Part shown: one piece after another, positions 21,492 through 31,077 of the stretch
Layout: each line of letters starts with the position of its first letter
How positions within the stretch are numbered: position 1 is the first letter of the stretch
NCBI GenBank assembly: GCA_033763695.1
Contig: JANRKB010000027.1
Span: 1 to 64,000, forward strand
Source of the DNA: JANRKB01 sp033763695
GTDB taxonomy: Bacteria > Planctomycetota > Phycisphaerae > Phycisphaerales > UBA1924
Direction: 5' to 3'
Length of the DNA stretch: 64,000 bases
The notes under the pieces: generated by a model
What the model was told of the DNA's origin: nothing
What the model saw: only the letters and a program-made list of their open reading frames with translations
Databases searched by the model: none
Made by a program: the position numbers and the translations under genes

Positions 21492-22922
21492 TCATTCATC
21501 AAGCGTCTTCTTGCGGCGCAGGATGTGGTGATAGTGCTGTGCGAAGCGGTGGGCCTCGTCGCGGATGGACTGGCAGAGGCGCAGGCCGGGGTTGTCGCGG
21601 CCCAGGCGGATCGGCTCGCTGCGACGCTGGACGTAGATGAGTTCTTCCTTCTTCGCCAGACTGATGACCATCGGCGGCTTGATGTTGAGCTGCTCGAAGG
21701 CTTCGAGTGCCGCATGGAGCTGGCCCAGCCCGCCGTCGATCAGGATGACCTCGGGATAGAGCTCATGGCCCTCGCCCGCTTCGCGATAGCGGCGGCTGAC
21801 GACCTCGCGGATCGCGCTGTAGTCATCGTTGTCGACGGTCTCGATCTTGAAGCGGCGGTACTCGGTCTTGAAGGGTCGGCCGTCGACGAAACAGACCTTG
21901 CTGCCGACGGTTTCGCCGCCCATCAGGTGGGCGATGTCGATGGCTTCAATGACGCGAATGGGTTCATCGAGTTCGAGCGTGCGCTGCAGCGATCGAAGAC
22001 CCTTGTCGGGTTCGATGTAGGTGATCTCGGTCTCGGGTTGCCAGCCGTCGCTCGCTTTGGCGCGTTCGTCCAGACGCTGGATTGCCTTGATCTGGTCGCG
22101 AATGGCCGCGGCACGCTCGAACTTGAGCTCCGCTGCGGCCTGGTTCATCTCGTCGGTGAGTTCGCGAAGCATCGCGCTGCGTTTGGTGCCCAGGAAGCGG
22201 ATGAAGCGGTCGGTGTCGGCGACGTAGGCCTCTTTGGAGATCTTGGCGGCGCAAGGCGCGGTGCACTGGTTGAGGTTGTAGAGCAGGCAGGGTCGGAAGA
22301 ACCTGTTCTTCTCGTCGGATTCGACGATGTCGAGCTTGCACGTGCGGAACTTGAAGACGCGCTGAAGCAGTGAGATCGACTCGCGGAGCGAGCCAACGTT
22401 GGTGAACGGGCCAAAGACCTTGGCGCCCTTGAGCGACGGATCGGCGGGGTTGCGGCTGATGAAGACGCGCGGGAAATCCTCGCGCTGCGTGACGATGAGG
22501 TATGGAAATGTCTTGTCGTCCTGCAGGCGGGCGTTGAAGCGCGGATGGATGTCCTTGATCAGGCGATTCTCGGTGAGCAGCGCCTCCCATTCGCCTTCGC
22601 ACTCGAGTGTGTCAAAGTCATGGACGACGTCGAGCATCGGTTCCTTGCGAGCGCCGAGATCCGCGCTGGGGACGAAGTAGCTCGAGACGCGATCGGGCAG
22701 GTTGCCCGCCTTGCCGACGTAAATCACCACGCCCTTGTGGTCCTTCATCAGATAGACGCCGGGAGTCCGTGGGAGGGCACGGGCCTTCTTGAGCAGGCGT
22801 TCAAGGCGTGCTTCGCGCGACTCGGTTCCCCACGCGGGCGCAGGGACGGAGTTCGCCGCTGCGGCTGAATCTGCCGCGGAGACGGTGAGCTTCACGGGTT
22901 CGACGGGGCGATCTTCCGACAC
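21492..22922 (-). CDS. uvrC: Excinuclease ABC subunit UvrC, short form lacking the HhH domain
   Basis: The dual-incision nuclease of nucleotide excision repair, here about 476 residues against a usual 600 or so. Present are the GIY-YIG domain for the 3' cut (GVYLMKDHKGVVIYVGKAGN, then TENRLIKDIHPRFN with its Glu), a Cys-rich stretch (RPCLLYNLNQCTAPC), the UVR motif (ELKFERAAAIRDQIKAIQRL), and the RNase H-like 5' nuclease with Asp in IEAIDIAH and VILIDGGLGQLHAA. The protein stops right after EAHRFAQHYHHILRRKKTLD, where other UvrC proteins continue into the tandem helix-hairpin-helix DNA-binding domain. The start is GTG at 22922, with TACCGT 5 bases upstream. Confidence 0.85.
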   Translation of the reverse strand: MSEDRPVEPVKLTVSAADSAAAANSVPAPAWGTESREARLERLLKKARALPRTPGVYLMKDHKGVVIYVGKAGNLPDRVSSYFVPSADLGARKEPMLDVVHDFDTLECEGEWEALLTENRLIKDIHPRFNARLQDDKTFPYLIVTQREDFPRVFISRNPADPSLKGAKVFGPFTNVGSLRESISLLQRVFKFRTCKLDIVESDEKNRFFRPCLLYNLNQCTAPCAAKISKEAYVADTDRFIRFLGTKRSAMLRELTDEMNQAAAELKFERAAAIRDQIKAIQRLDERAKASDGWQPETEITYIEPDKGLRSLQRTLELDEPIRVIEAIDIAHLMGGETVGSKVCFVDGRPFKTEYRRFKIETVDNDDYSAIREVVSRRYREAGEGHELYPEVILIDGGLGQLHAALEAFEQLNIKPPMVISLAKKEELIYVQRRSEPIRLGRDNPGLRLCQSIRDEAHRFAQHYHHILRRKKTLDE

Positions 22923-22927
22923 GGCAA

Positions 22928-22933
22928 ACGGTA
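22928..22933 (-). promoter_or_regulatory. Candidate -10 element (TACCGT) of uvrC
   Basis: On the minus strand TACCGT ends 5 bases before the GTG start; no Shine-Dalgarno is seen. Confidence 0.35.
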
Positions 22934-22993
22934 GCGCAGCACACAACGCTCCGAAGAGCGACGCGCGGCGGTCACGCGGGATGCCGCGAAGAC

Positions 22994-23755
22994 TCAGCGC
23001 TTGGATGCGGCGGGCTGCAGCGACTTGGCGTCTTCTTCGGTGAGGTAGAGGATCGAGCTGCAGGAGACACAACGCGTGAGACGGCCGCCCGAAAGCAGAC
23101 CGCTGACGGTCTCGACGGGCAGGTGCATCATGCACGAGCCGCAGTTGTACTCGTGACGCTTGCGATCGGCGACTTCGACGGGGGCCATCGCTTCATCGCC
23201 CTTGGTGGCGACGAGGCGCTCAAAGACGGTGAGCGTGTCGGCGGCGATGCCCTTGGTGAGGGCGTCGCGTTCGGTCTTGAGCTCTGCCAGGCGGTCCTTG
23301 ATCTCGGCGGCGCGGGTGTCTCGCTCCTGGGCGGCGACGCCCTTGACGCGTTCACGCTCGACCTTCTGCGAGACGAGGCCTTCGAGTTGCTTCTTGATTT
23401 CATCGAGGCGGGACATGCTTTCAAGGGCCTGTGTCTCGAAGCGGTCGCGTTCGGCCTTGAGCGTGTTGACCTCGGTGAGGAACGCCTTGTATTCCTTGTT
23501 GGTCTGGGCCGAGTTCATCTGCCCGCGGATGGTCTCCATGCGGGCGTCGAGTCGCTTGGTTTCGCCTTCGTGGTTGGCGACGACGGCGGTGAGTTGCTTG
23601 ATCTGCGCTTCGCAGAGGCTCGCCTTGGACGAGATGTCGGCGAGTTGCTTGGTCTGCTCGGCGAGGAACTTCTCTGCCGCGTTGAGCCGGGTCTGAAGAC
23701 CGCGATACTGCTTGTCGACCTGGAACAAACGCAGGAGTTGGGCCGTCACGTCCAT
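22994..23755 (-). CDS. Coiled-coil protein with C-terminal C4 zinc ribbon
   Basis: A 253-residue protein. Residues about 10-185 form a long antiparallel coiled coil (for example FLAEQTKQLADISSKASLCE and TNKEYKAFLTEVNTLKAERD). The C-terminal domain holds two CxxC pairs, CGSCMMHLPVE and CVSCSSILY, a C4 zinc ribbon. This matches the zf-RING_7 (CT398-like) group. Members studied in other bacteria have been linked to flagella, secretion or translation, and the role here is open. The ATG at 23755 has CCAGGGAG upstream. It lies 72 bases upstream of uvrC on the same strand. Confidence 0.8.
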   Translation of the reverse strand: MDVTAQLLRLFQVDKQYRGLQTRLNAAEKFLAEQTKQLADISSKASLCEAQIKQLTAVVANHEGETKRLDARMETIRGQMNSAQTNKEYKAFLTEVNTLKAERDRFETQALESMSRLDEIKKQLEGLVSQKVERERVKGVAAQERDTRAAEIKDRLAELKTERDALTKGIAADTLTVFERLVATKGDEAMAPVEVADRKRHEYNCGSCMMHLPVETVSGLLSGGRLTRCVSCSSILYLTEEDAKSLQPAASKR

Positions 23756-23895
23756 CGAGGGCTCCCTGGAAATCGGAGGAGAGTCTGAGGATAGCACGCT
23801 CGTGGAGTGTGCGCACGCGAAAGCCGCCCGAACCTGTGCGGAAAGTCGTACGAAAGACGTGAGAATCTCGCGGGACTGCCAGCCAACGCTCTCGC

Positions 23896-24804
23896 TCACA
23901 GCCCGAGTTGCAGCCACCAATACGCGGCCGGGGCGACCAAGAGCGGCGAATCAAGCACGTCGAGCACGCCGCCAAAGCCGGGGAGCAGGCGGCCTGAATC
24001 CTTGAGCCCCGCGTCACGCTTGAAGAGCGACATGATGAGGTCGCCGATCTGGCCCAGCACGGCAAAGACCGCACCCGCGAGCAGCCCGTTGGCGAGCGGC
24101 GGAAGCATCATCTTCTCCAGGCCTGGGTTCTCCTTCGCGAGGAGCACCATGCCGATGCCGCCGATGAGCGACGACGCGAGCACGCCGCCCCAAAGGCCTT
24201 CCCAAGTCTTGCCTGGGCTGAGCCACGGGATGAGCTTGTGGCGTCCGACGGCACGGCCGGTGAAGTAGGCACCGGTGTCGCAGGCCTTGGTCACGGCGAT
24301 GACCCACGCAAGCACCCAGACATCGTGGTGACGCCGGATCGCGAGCAGAAAGCCGAACATCAGGCCGAGGTAGACGAACGAGAGCATCGCGCCGCCGGCG
24401 GCCGCGACGACGCCTTGCGTGTTCTTGTGGCGGCTGTAGAACGCGAGGGCGAAGAGAAAGACGCACACACCGGTGGTGCTGACCATCGCCATGCCCGTCG
24501 TCGCGCTCCATGACTCGGGGAACATGCACGACGCGCACAGGCCCATGGCCGCGGCGGTACAGGTGACGCGGTTGGATGCTTCGATGGACTTGTCGCGGAG
24601 GATGACCGCAAGCTCTCGCCCGGCGATGATGCTGATCGCAAAGACGACGACGAAGACGATCACGCCCGGAGGGCATGTCGGCTGGGCGTAGGCCCACGAA
24701 AGCCAACTCGGGGTCGGCGAGCGATCCACCACGCCATCAAGCCAGAGCATCGCGATGAGGGCGATAATCAGGATCGGGCCGAGGATGAGGCGGTGTTTAA
24801 GCAC
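23896..24804 (-). CDS. cdsA: Phosphatidate cytidylyltransferase
   Basis: An integral membrane enzyme making CDP-diacylglycerol from CTP and phosphatidic acid, the entry point of phospholipid synthesis. It has 302 residues with about eight hydrophobic helices. The family signature near the C-terminus is clear (SLFKRDAGLKDSGRLLPGFG, then GVLDVLDS), as is the upstream KACDTGAYFTGRAVGRHKLI followed by SPGKTWEG. The start is GTG (VLKHRLILG). TATCAT ends 5 bases before it on the minus strand and there is no Shine-Dalgarno. It lies 57 bases after smc on the same strand. No uppS or dxr, its frequent neighbours, is present. Confidence 0.93.
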   Translation of the reverse strand: MLKHRLILGPILIIALIAMLWLDGVVDRSPTPSWLSWAYAQPTCPPGVIVFVVVFAISIIAGRELAVILRDKSIEASNRVTCTAAAMGLCASCMFPESWSATTGMAMVSTTGVCVFLFALAFYSRHKNTQGVVAAAGGAMLSFVYLGLMFGFLLAIRRHHDVWVLAWVIAVTKACDTGAYFTGRAVGRHKLIPWLSPGKTWEGLWGGVLASSLIGGIGMVLLAKENPGLEKMMLPPLANGLLAGAVFAVLGQIGDLIMSLFKRDAGLKDSGRLLPGFGGVLDVLDSPLLVAPAAYWWLQLGL

Positions 24805-24809
24805 GCCAG

Positions 24810-24815
24810 ATGATA
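24810..24815 (-). promoter_or_regulatory. Candidate -10 element (TATCAT) of cdsA
   Basis: TATCAT ends 5 bases before the GTG start of cdsA. The same TATCATCTG sequence occurs at the same place before mntA. Confidence 0.45.
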
Positions 24816-24860
24816 CCGAGAGCGGACTGGAGCGATTCCTCAGGGAGTCGAAGGCGGGAG

Positions 24861-27800
24861 TTACGGACTGGTCGCGGCGTCACTCGTCGCGGCTGCGGCG
24901 ACCGGTTCGCTCGCCGCGGTTTGGTCACGCATCGCCGCGAGTGCACGGCGAAGGACGGGCTTCTCGCCGGTTCTCTCCTGCTTGGCGTCGTCGACACCCG
25001 GGTGGTCGCTCTGGTGATGGATGCTCCCGTCTTTGCCCACCTGGTCGAAGCGGACGCTGACGCGCTTGGAGACGCCGCGTTCCTGCATGGTGACGCCGTA
25101 GAGGCGGTCAGCCTGCTGCATGGTGCGCTTGTTGTGGGTGATGACGATGAAGTGCGAGAGGTGGGTGAACTGGCGCACGACAGTGCCGAAGCGCATGACG
25201 TTGCCTTCGTCGAGGGCGGCATCGACTTCGTCCAGCACGCAGAAGCAGCTCGGCTTGCTGGTGAAGATCGACATGAGCAGCGCGACTGCCGTGAGCGTCT
25301 TCTCGCCGCCGGAGAGTTGGCTGATGGCCCGGGGTTCCTTGCCCGGCGGCTTGGCGATGACTTCGACGCCCGATTCGAGCCAGTCGATCTCGTCGGTTTG
25401 CACCTTCTCGCCGTTGATTTCCTTGACGAGGCCCATGAGGCGGACTTCGGCCTTGCCGCCGCCGAAGAGTCGGCGGAACATGCCCTGTTCGCCGCCGAAC
25501 TCGCGCTGGATGCGCTCGAAGGTCTCGCGGAAGCGGTCGCGTGAAACGTCGTTCAGACGCTCGATGAGTTCGACAAGCTTGACGCGGGCGGCGTCGATGT
25601 CGGCGACCTGCTGCACCAGCGTGTCATTCTGCTGCGCGAGCGTCGATTCCTCATCGATCGCGTCGAGGTTGACGTTGCCGAGTCGCTTGATCTCGGTTCG
25701 GAGCACGTCGATGGCTTGGGTCGCTTCGTCCTGGTTGAGGCGGGCGACGACGCCGAGCGACTCGTCGGCGAGCATCGCGCGATAGTCGGCGTACTCGGCA
25801 CCGAGGTCGAGCTTGAGATCCTGAAGTGTGCGCTCTTCCAGCGTTTCGCGCTTCACTTCAAGCTCGCGACGCGTGATCTCAAGGCTGTTCCAGTCACGCT
25901 CCAGGTGCGTCGCGTGCTGGCGTGCGGCGTTGACACGTTCCGCGAGGTCACGCACGAGCGCATCGCACTCGGCGAGGCGCGTTTCAAGCTCGCCGATGCC
26001 GGCATCGAGCTCCGCGATGCCCGCGGCACTGCGGGTGGCCTGGTCGATCGCTTCGGCGACTGCGGCTTCATGCTCGGTGGCGCGAGCGCGAAGCTGCTCG
26101 ATCTGCTGCGAGAGGTCGCGTGTCTGGCGTGCGTCCTCGTCGCGTGAGAGTTCGAGGCGGCTGAGCTCGCGCTTGGAGCCTGAGAGTTGCTCGGCCAGCC
26201 GGCTGACGTCGACCTTGGCCGCGGTCATGCGCTCCATCGCTGCTTCGGCGCGGAGTTGGATGTCGCGAAGTTCACGCTCCAGCGTCGCGAGTTGCTCGGC
26301 TTGCTCAGCGTGCAGACGCGTGAGGCTCTCGGCCCGCTGCTTGAGCGTGCCGCGATCTTGCTCCATACGGGTGAGGCGTTCGCCGAGTTGGCCGGTCTCC
26401 TGCTCGATCGATGCGAGGTCGCGACCGATGCGATCGGCCGCGGCCGCGGCACGCTCGCTCTGCGATTGCTGCGAGAGCGAAGTGCGCTGTTCGACGGCAA
26501 GGGCTTGACGCAGCGACGCGGCAGACGCGGAGAGTTGCGAGGCCTCGGTATCGACCGCTTCGAGGGCTTGACGCAGCGCGTGGACACGTGCGTCGAGCGC
26601 GGCGGCCTCGGCTTCGAGCGATTCCAGTTCGGCGCGACGGCGAAGAACGCCAGCGCCGTCGGTGTGCGTCGAGGCGGGGCCGGCGGTGACGCGGCCGTCG
26701 GACTCGAGCACTTCGCCCGAGCCCGTGACGAACTTCGCGCCCGCGAGCGGGCCCGCGGCGAGCAGGGCCGCGTTGTCGAGTGACTCGACGACGTAAACAT
26801 CCTTCAGCACGCGATCGAGCAGCGCATCGATGTTGGACGCGGCATCGCGGGCCTTCACCAGCGAACGCACGCGGCGCACGCGACCGGCGCTGGTGACTTC
26901 AAGCTCGCGTGCTGCGTCGGCCTGTGCCGCGAGGGTGTCAGGCAAGGGCACAATCGCGAGCGACCCAATCGGGATGAACGTCACACGACCGGGGAGCGAG
27001 GCCATCGCCGCGGCGCTCGGCAGAGTCGTGGGAGACTCGACGACCAGTGCCTGCAGCATGGTGCCCAGCGCGTTCTCGATCGCGGCTTCGGCGCGGGTTG
27101 ACTCGACACCCGCGTTTGCGTCGAGTTCGATGAGATCCGCGAGCGGCGCGATGATGCCGGCGAAGTCGCCCGGCTCAGCCGCACCGCCCGCCGCGGCTTG
27201 GGCCTTACGCTGCAGCACTTCGCGCACAGGCTCGGCGAAGCCTTCGCGCGACTGCACCATCTCTCGCAGGGTGGCCAGGCGGCTCTGCACACGGGCAAGG
27301 TCTTGCTGTGCGGCACTGAGTTCCTGAGCGCGACCGCGACGATCCTGACCCAAAGCGTTCACGCGGGCGTCGGCGGTGGCGAGGTCCTGCTCCAGTTGCG
27401 TCGCCTTTGCGTGGGCGGCCTGTGCGAGAGCGGCCGCGGCATCGCGATCACTCAGCAGTTTGGCGCGTTCGCCGCCCAGCCCTGCCGCACGACCCGCAAG
27501 TTTCTCGATCTGTTCACGCAGTTGCTCGTGGCGACGCTCGTCGGCCTGAATCGACGCGAGGAGGCCGGCGCGCTCACGATCAATCTGATTGACCGCGGCA
27601 CGACGCTGCGACAACTCCGCCTGACGCTGCGCGACTTGCTCCAGCACGCCCGCACGTTCTTCGGCTGCGGTGCGGAGCGAACGATCGGCGGCGGCAGTCT
27701 CCTCGGCAAGAGCAGCGACGCGCTCGCTCTGGTCGGCGATCGCTGCCTCGGTCGCCGAGGCGCGCTGCGCGAGTGCCTTCAGTCGCTCGTCGTCCTGCTC

Positions 27801-28919
27801 AATGCGGCGACGCGTGTCGGCCAAGGCTCGCTCAGTCATAACCTTGCGTTGCTCGGCCTGCTGCTGGGCGTGCTGCAGGAGCGTGCGCTGCTGTTCGACG
27901 CGCTTGTGCTCGCTCGCCACTTCGCCGCGGGCGACATCGGCGTCCTGCTTCTTCACTTCGAGTTCTTGCAGGGCCGCGGCGGCCTCATGGCGCACGGCGT
28001 CGAGGGTGGTCTGCTGGCTGGTCAGCCCTTCGAGGCGTTGCCGCAGGTCGTCGTACTGGTCAAATGCGAGGGCGGTGCGCCATGCGCTGAGTTGCTCATC
28101 GAGTTCCTTGAACTTGCGGGCCTTGACGGCTTGGCCGCGCACGATGCGCAGGCGGCGCTCGGTGCTGTCGAGCTGTTCGCGGGTCTGGACGAGGTTTGCT
28201 TCGGTCTTTTCCAGCTTGCGGCTGGCTTCGATGCGGCGCTGCTTGTACTTCGCGACGCCGGCGGCTTCCTCGAAAATCGTCCGGCGATCCTGCGGGTTGG
28301 CGAGCAGCATCGCGTCGACCTTGCCCTGCTCGATGATCGAATAGGCGTCGGCGCCGATGCCGGTGTCGAGGAAGAGTTCGCGGATGTCACGCAGGCGGGC
28401 ACGCTTGCCGTTGATGAGGTACTGGCTGGTGCCGTCGCGATAGAGGCGGCGTTCGACTTCGACCACGTCGGCGTCGATCGGCAGTTTGCGCCGGCCGCGC
28501 ATGGTGTGATCGACGACGCCGGTGTCGTCTTCATCGATCTCCACGGGTTCATCGAGCGCGATGGCAGTTTCGGTCGGCGCGGCAGCGTCCGCAGATTCAG
28601 CCGCGACCGGTGCGTCGGCGACGGCAGCCGCATGCGTCGTGATGACCTCAGCGATCACGGGGTTCTCAAACGTGAGCGTGACACTGGCCATGCCGCTGGG
28701 CTTGCGGCCCGCGCTGCCGGCGAAGATCACGTCGATCATTTCGGTGCCGCGAAGGCTCTTTGAGGAGCGTTCGCCGAGCACCCACTTGACGGCGTCGACG
28801 ACGTTGGACTTGCCGCAGCCGTTGGGTCCGACAATGCCGGTGACCTGCTGGTCAAAGGTGAACTCAGTGGTGTCGGCAAAGGACTTGAACCCGCTGAGGG
28901 TGAGCTTGACCAGACGCAT
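24861..28919 (-). CDS. smc: Chromosome segregation ATPase SMC
   Basis: The condensin ATPase, 1352 residues against about 1190 in typical bacteria. The N-terminal head begins [20 protein letters not shown] with Walker [10 protein letters not shown] (31-39). Two long coiled coils flank a hinge (about 530-660; [24 protein letters not shown]). The C-terminal head has the ABC signature [15 protein letters not shown], Walker [15 protein letters not shown] and the switch His in VITHNKRTM. There is an Ala/Glu/Asp-rich insert of about 55 residues in the N-terminal head (about 92-147) and an Ala-rich, probably disordered C-terminal tail of about 55 residues. The ATG at 28919 has GGAGG upstream. No scpA, scpB or ftsY is adjacent. 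Confidence 0.95.
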   Translation of the reverse strand: MRLVKLTLSGFKSFADTTEFTFDQQVTGIVGPNGCGKSNVVDAVKWVLGERSSKSLRGTEMIDVIFAGSAGRKPSGMASVTLTFENPVIAEVITTHAAAVADAPVAAESADAAAPTETAIALDEPVEIDEDDTGVVDHTMRGRRKLPIDADVVEVERRLYRDGTSQYLINGKRARLRDIRELFLDTGIGADAYSIIEQGKVDAMLLANPQDRRTIFEEAAGVAKYKQRRIEASRKLEKTEANLVQTREQLDSTERRLRIVRGQAVKARKFKELDEQLSAWRTALAFDQYDDLRQRLEGLTSQQTTLDAVRHEAAAALQELEVKKQDADVARGEVASEHKRVEQQRTLLQHAQQQAEQRKVMTERALADTRRRIEQDDERLKALAQRASATEAAIADQSERVAALAEETAAADRSLRTAAEERAGVLEQVAQRQAELSQRRAAVNQIDRERAGLLASIQADERRHEQLREQIEKLAGRAAGLGGERAKLLSDRDAAAALAQAAHAKATQLEQDLATADARVNALGQDRRGRAQELSAAQQDLARVQSRLATLREMVQSREGFAEPVREVLQRKAQAAAGGAAEPGDFAGIIAPLADLIELDANAGVESTRAEAAIENALGTMLQALVVESPTTLPSAAAMASLPGRVTFIPIGSLAIVPLPDTLAAQADAARELEVTSAGRVRRVRSLVKARDAASNIDALLDRVLKDVYVVESLDNAALLAAGPLAGAKFVTGSGEVLESDGRVTAGPASTHTDGAGVLRRRAELESLEAEAAALDARVHALRQALEAVDTEASQLSASAASLRQALAVEQRTSLSQQSQSERAAAAADRIGRDLASIEQETGQLGERLTRMEQDRGTLKQRAESLTRLHAEQAEQLATLERELRDIQLRAEAAMERMTAAKVDVSRLAEQLSGSKRELSRLELSRDEDARQTRDLSQQIEQLRARATEHEAAVAEAIDQATRSAAGIAELDAGIGELETRLAECDALVRDLAERVNAARQHATHLERDWNSLEITRRELEVKRETLEERTLQDLKLDLGAEYADYRAMLADESLGVVARLNQDEATQAIDVLRTEIKRLGNVNLDAIDEESTLAQQNDTLVQQVADIDAARVKLVELIERLNDVSRDRFRETFERIQREFGGEQGMFRRLFGGGKAEVRLMGLVKEINGEKVQTDEIDWLESGVEVIAKPPGKEPRAISQLSGGEKTLTAVALLMSIFTSKPSCFCVLDEVDAALDEGNVMRFGTVVRQFTHLSHFIVITHNKRTMQQADRLYGVTMQERGVSKRVSVRFDQVGKDGSIHHQSDHPGVDDAKQERTGEKPVLRRALAAMRDQTAASEPVAAAATSDAATSP

Positions 28920-29110
28920 CGCGACCTCCATGTCTGCCCGCGTCGCAGCCTCTTGGGCACGACGCTGTCGGGGAGGCGGCTCAGCCGCGTCCACGCGACA
29001 AGGCCCAACCCGTCGTGGGTCGGGCCCCGGTCGAGCACAGCATAGTGGATTCTGAGCGCAAAGAAAACACATCGAGCGGGCGGCCTTTGGGGGAATTGCC
29101 GGGCGGTTCG

Positions 29111-29130
29111 GCAACCGACAGCAACCGACA
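29111..29130 (+). repeat. 10-bp direct repeat, two copies
   Basis: GCAACCGACA twice in a row in the smc-aminotransferase intergene. It is probably a small duplication; no further copies are seen. Confidence 0.6.
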
Positions 29131-29184
29131 GGTCTGGATCGGACGGCGAAGCACCGGCGGAGGGCGATCGTGGTGGGGCATCGC

Positions 29185-29190
29185 TAAAGT
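29185..29190 (+). promoter_or_regulatory. Candidate -10 element (TAAAGT) of the aminotransferase gene
   Basis: TAAAGT ends 6 bases before the ATG, so transcription would begin at about the A of ATG. No Shine-Dalgarno is seen. Confidence 0.45.
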
Positions 29191-29196
29191 CCGCCC

Positions 29197-30405
29197 ATGA
29201 CCGCCCGACCCAATCTGAGTTCGCTGCTGAGTGATCGCGTGTTGGCCCTGCCTTCGTCGGGGATCCGCCGCGCCTTTGAACTGGGCGCGACCATGACCGA
29301 TCCGGTGAACCTGTCGATCGGGCAGCCCGACTTCCCGGTCCCGGACGCGATCAAGAACGCCGCAATCGATGCGATTCGCGCGGACAAGAACGGCTACACC
29401 GTGACGCAGGGCGACGCGGGCGTCCTCAATGGCATCATCCGGCACATCAAGTGGGACATCGGCTGGGAGATCGACGCGGTCTCCAAGGGCAAGAGTGACG
29501 CGAGCGTGCTTTTCACCTCCGGCACGTCGGGCGCACTGCAACTGGTATGTACATCGCTCCTCAATCCGGGCGATGAACTGATCATTCCTGATCCGTACTT
29601 CGTCCTGTACCCCGCTCTCGCCGAACTGATCGGCGCAAAGGCGGTGCGATGCGACACCTACCCCGACTTTCGGATGACTGCGGCACGCGTCGAGCCGCTG
29701 ATCACGCCACGCACCAAGGCGATTCTCATCGCAAGCCCGGGAAATCCGTCGGGCGTGGTGAACAGCGGGCGCGAGTGTGAGGAACTCCTGGACCTGTGCC
29801 GTCGGCGTGGCATCGTGCTGATCAGCGACGAGATCTACGACGAGTTCACCTACAGCGAGGCGCGAACGGACACGGCCGCGGGGAACCCGAGCAAAAAACT
29901 CTGTCCGAGCCCGGCGCGCCGGCCCAACGCGCTCGACTGCGTGGTCGTCATCCGCGGCTTCGGCAAGACCTACGGCTGCACGGGCTGGCGACTGGGGTAT
30001 GCGACCGGGCCGCGGGCGCTGATTGAGCAGATGACGAAACTGCAGCAGTACACGTTCGTTTGTGCGCCGTCGGCCCTGCAGCACGCGGCGGCGGCGGCCC
30101 TGCACGTCGATATGTCCGCGATCGTCAAGGACTATGAGCAGCGGCGCAATCTGGTCGTCGAGCGGCTCTCACGCGTGACTGACCTGCCGACGCCGGGCGG
30201 CGCGTTCTACGCGTTCGTCAAAATCCCGGAGAAGCTCGGGCTGAGCGCTTCGCAGTTCTTTGAGGAGCGGTGCGTGCCGCGCAATGTGATTCTGGTGCCG
30301 GGCGGGACGTTCAGCGGGCGTGACACGCACGTGCGACTGAGCTACGCAGCCCCGCGCGATAAACTGCTGCGGGGTCTGGACGTGCTCTGTGAGTTGATGG
30401 CGTGA
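29197..30405 (+). CDS. Pyridoxal-phosphate aminotransferase, class I/II
   Basis: A 402-residue fold-type I aminotransferase resembling aspartate/aromatic aminotransferases of the AspC/PatA type. Features in order are NLSIGQPDFPVPDAIKNAA, FTSGTSGALQL (phosphate cup), ASPGNPSGVV, ISDEIYDEFTYSE (Asp binding the pyridine N and Tyr), VIRGFGKTYGCTGWRLGY containing the Schiff-base Lys, and a C-terminal Arg in THVRLSYA that binds the substrate carboxylate. The substrate cannot be fixed from motifs; transamination of aspartate or another amino acid with 2-oxoglutarate is most likely. It is divergent from smc. Confidence 0.9.
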   Translation: MTARPNLSSLLSDRVLALPSSGIRRAFELGATMTDPVNLSIGQPDFPVPDAIKNAAIDAIRADKNGYTVTQGDAGVLNGIIRHIKWDIGWEIDAVSKGKSDASVLFTSGTSGALQLVCTSLLNPGDELIIPDPYFVLYPALAELIGAKAVRCDTYPDFRMTAARVEPLITPRTKAILIASPGNPSGVVNSGRECEELLDLCRRRGIVLISDEIYDEFTYSEARTDTAAGNPSKKLCPSPARRPNALDCVVVIRGFGKTYGCTGWRLGYATGPRALIEQMTKLQQYTFVCAPSALQHAAAAALHVDMSAIVKDYEQRRNLVVERLSRVTDLPTPGGAFYAFVKIPEKLGLSASQFFEERCVPRNVILVPGGTFSGRDTHVRLSYAAPRDKLLRGLDVLCELMA

Positions 30406-30523
30406 TGGCGGCGGCGGCGCGGCACCGAACAGGCCCAACCGGCAGACTCGGGGCTTGTTCTGGGCCGCGAGCTGGGTTCTGTTGTCGCGATCGACGCCAT
30501 GTGCAAACGGCGTGCGAATCGGC

Positions 30524-30529
30524 TATGCT
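30524..30529 (+). promoter_or_regulatory. Candidate -10 element (TATGCT) of the STAS gene
   Basis: TATGCT ends 6 bases before the ATG; no Shine-Dalgarno is present. It is one of the cleanest leaderless-like arrangements in the window. Confidence 0.5.
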
Positions 30530-30535
30530 GGCCCC

Positions 30536-30889
30536 ATGGCGACAGAGTGGTCGGACAACATCATCATCGCCGAGCCGACGGACGAGCCGGGCTTCTCCGA
30601 GGAGGTCAACCAGATCTCCGATCGGGTAGAGAAGACCGAGCCGGGCAAGTGCCCGCACGTCGTGCTGAACTTCGTCAACGTGACGTACATCAACTCGTCG
30701 AACATTGCCCAGATGCTCAAGCTGCGCAAGAAGCTGATGGAGCGGAAACGCTCGCTCAAGCTCTGCTCGGTCAGCGAGGAAGTGTGGTCGGTGATCACGG
30801 TGACGGGGCTGGACAAGCTCTTCCGCGTCGCGCCTGACCCGATGACCGCCTTGGCTGGTTTGCAGCTTGAAGATGCCGGGAACGGGTGA
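30536..30889 (+). CDS. STAS-domain protein (anti-sigma factor antagonist-like)
   Basis: A 117-residue single-domain STAS protein. The characteristic strand-helix block is present: HVVLNFVNVTYINSSNIAQM, then LKLRKKLMERKRSLKLCSVS and a final VTGLDKLFRV. In SpoIIAA-type antagonists a Ser at the tip of this loop (the DSSG region) is phosphorylated by a partner kinase; here the loop is NSSN, giving candidate Ser residues. No anti-sigma kinase or phosphatase is nearby, so the partner is not identifiable. It lies between an aminotransferase and a repeat-rich intergene. Confidence 0.8.
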   Translation: MATEWSDNIIIAEPTDEPGFSEEVNQISDRVEKTEPGKCPHVVLNFVNVTYINSSNIAQMLKLRKKLMERKRSLKLCSVSEEVWSVITVTGLDKLFRVAPDPMTALAGLQLEDAGNG

Positions 30890-30924
30890 GCGAGGCGTCG
30901 CCGGTTGGCGTGACGGTCCAAACC

Positions 30925-31048
30925 CACTCGAGAGACACGGAGACATCAGACTTCAGGCAAGGTGCCCCGTGGCTTGTGGTCTGGCTGCGTTCAGCCCGCT
31001 CTTCCGCGTCTGGTTTCTTGTGTCTCGTGTCTCGTGCCTGATGTCTCC
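30925..31048. repeat. Inverted arrays of a degenerate 7-bp repeat
   Basis: The right arm (31014-31048) is five heptamers in a row: TTTCTTG, TGTCTCG, TGTCTCG, TGCCTGA, TGTCTCC. The left arm (about 30932-30959) has the same heptamers on the other strand, including GGAGACA, TCAGACT and TCAGGCA. The arms share a perfect 11-bp inverted match (30939-30949 with 31038-31048). About 55-65 bases lie between them. It resembles the short tandemly repeated repetitive sequences of cyanobacteria in scale, but I cannot tell whether more copies exist. Confidence 0.7.
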
Positions 31049-31077
31049 TCTGTTGCCTTTCAGCACTCCCGATAACG

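Noticed and set aside
22923..23135. An ATG start of uvrC at 23135
   Set aside because: It would overlap the coiled-coil zinc-ribbon gene by over 140 bases and adds Arg-rich sequence of no homology; the GTG at 22922 fits better.
27198..28763. A 521-residue open frame antisense to smc
   Set aside because: It lies opposite the SMC coiled coil and head, and is an artefact of high GC at third positions.
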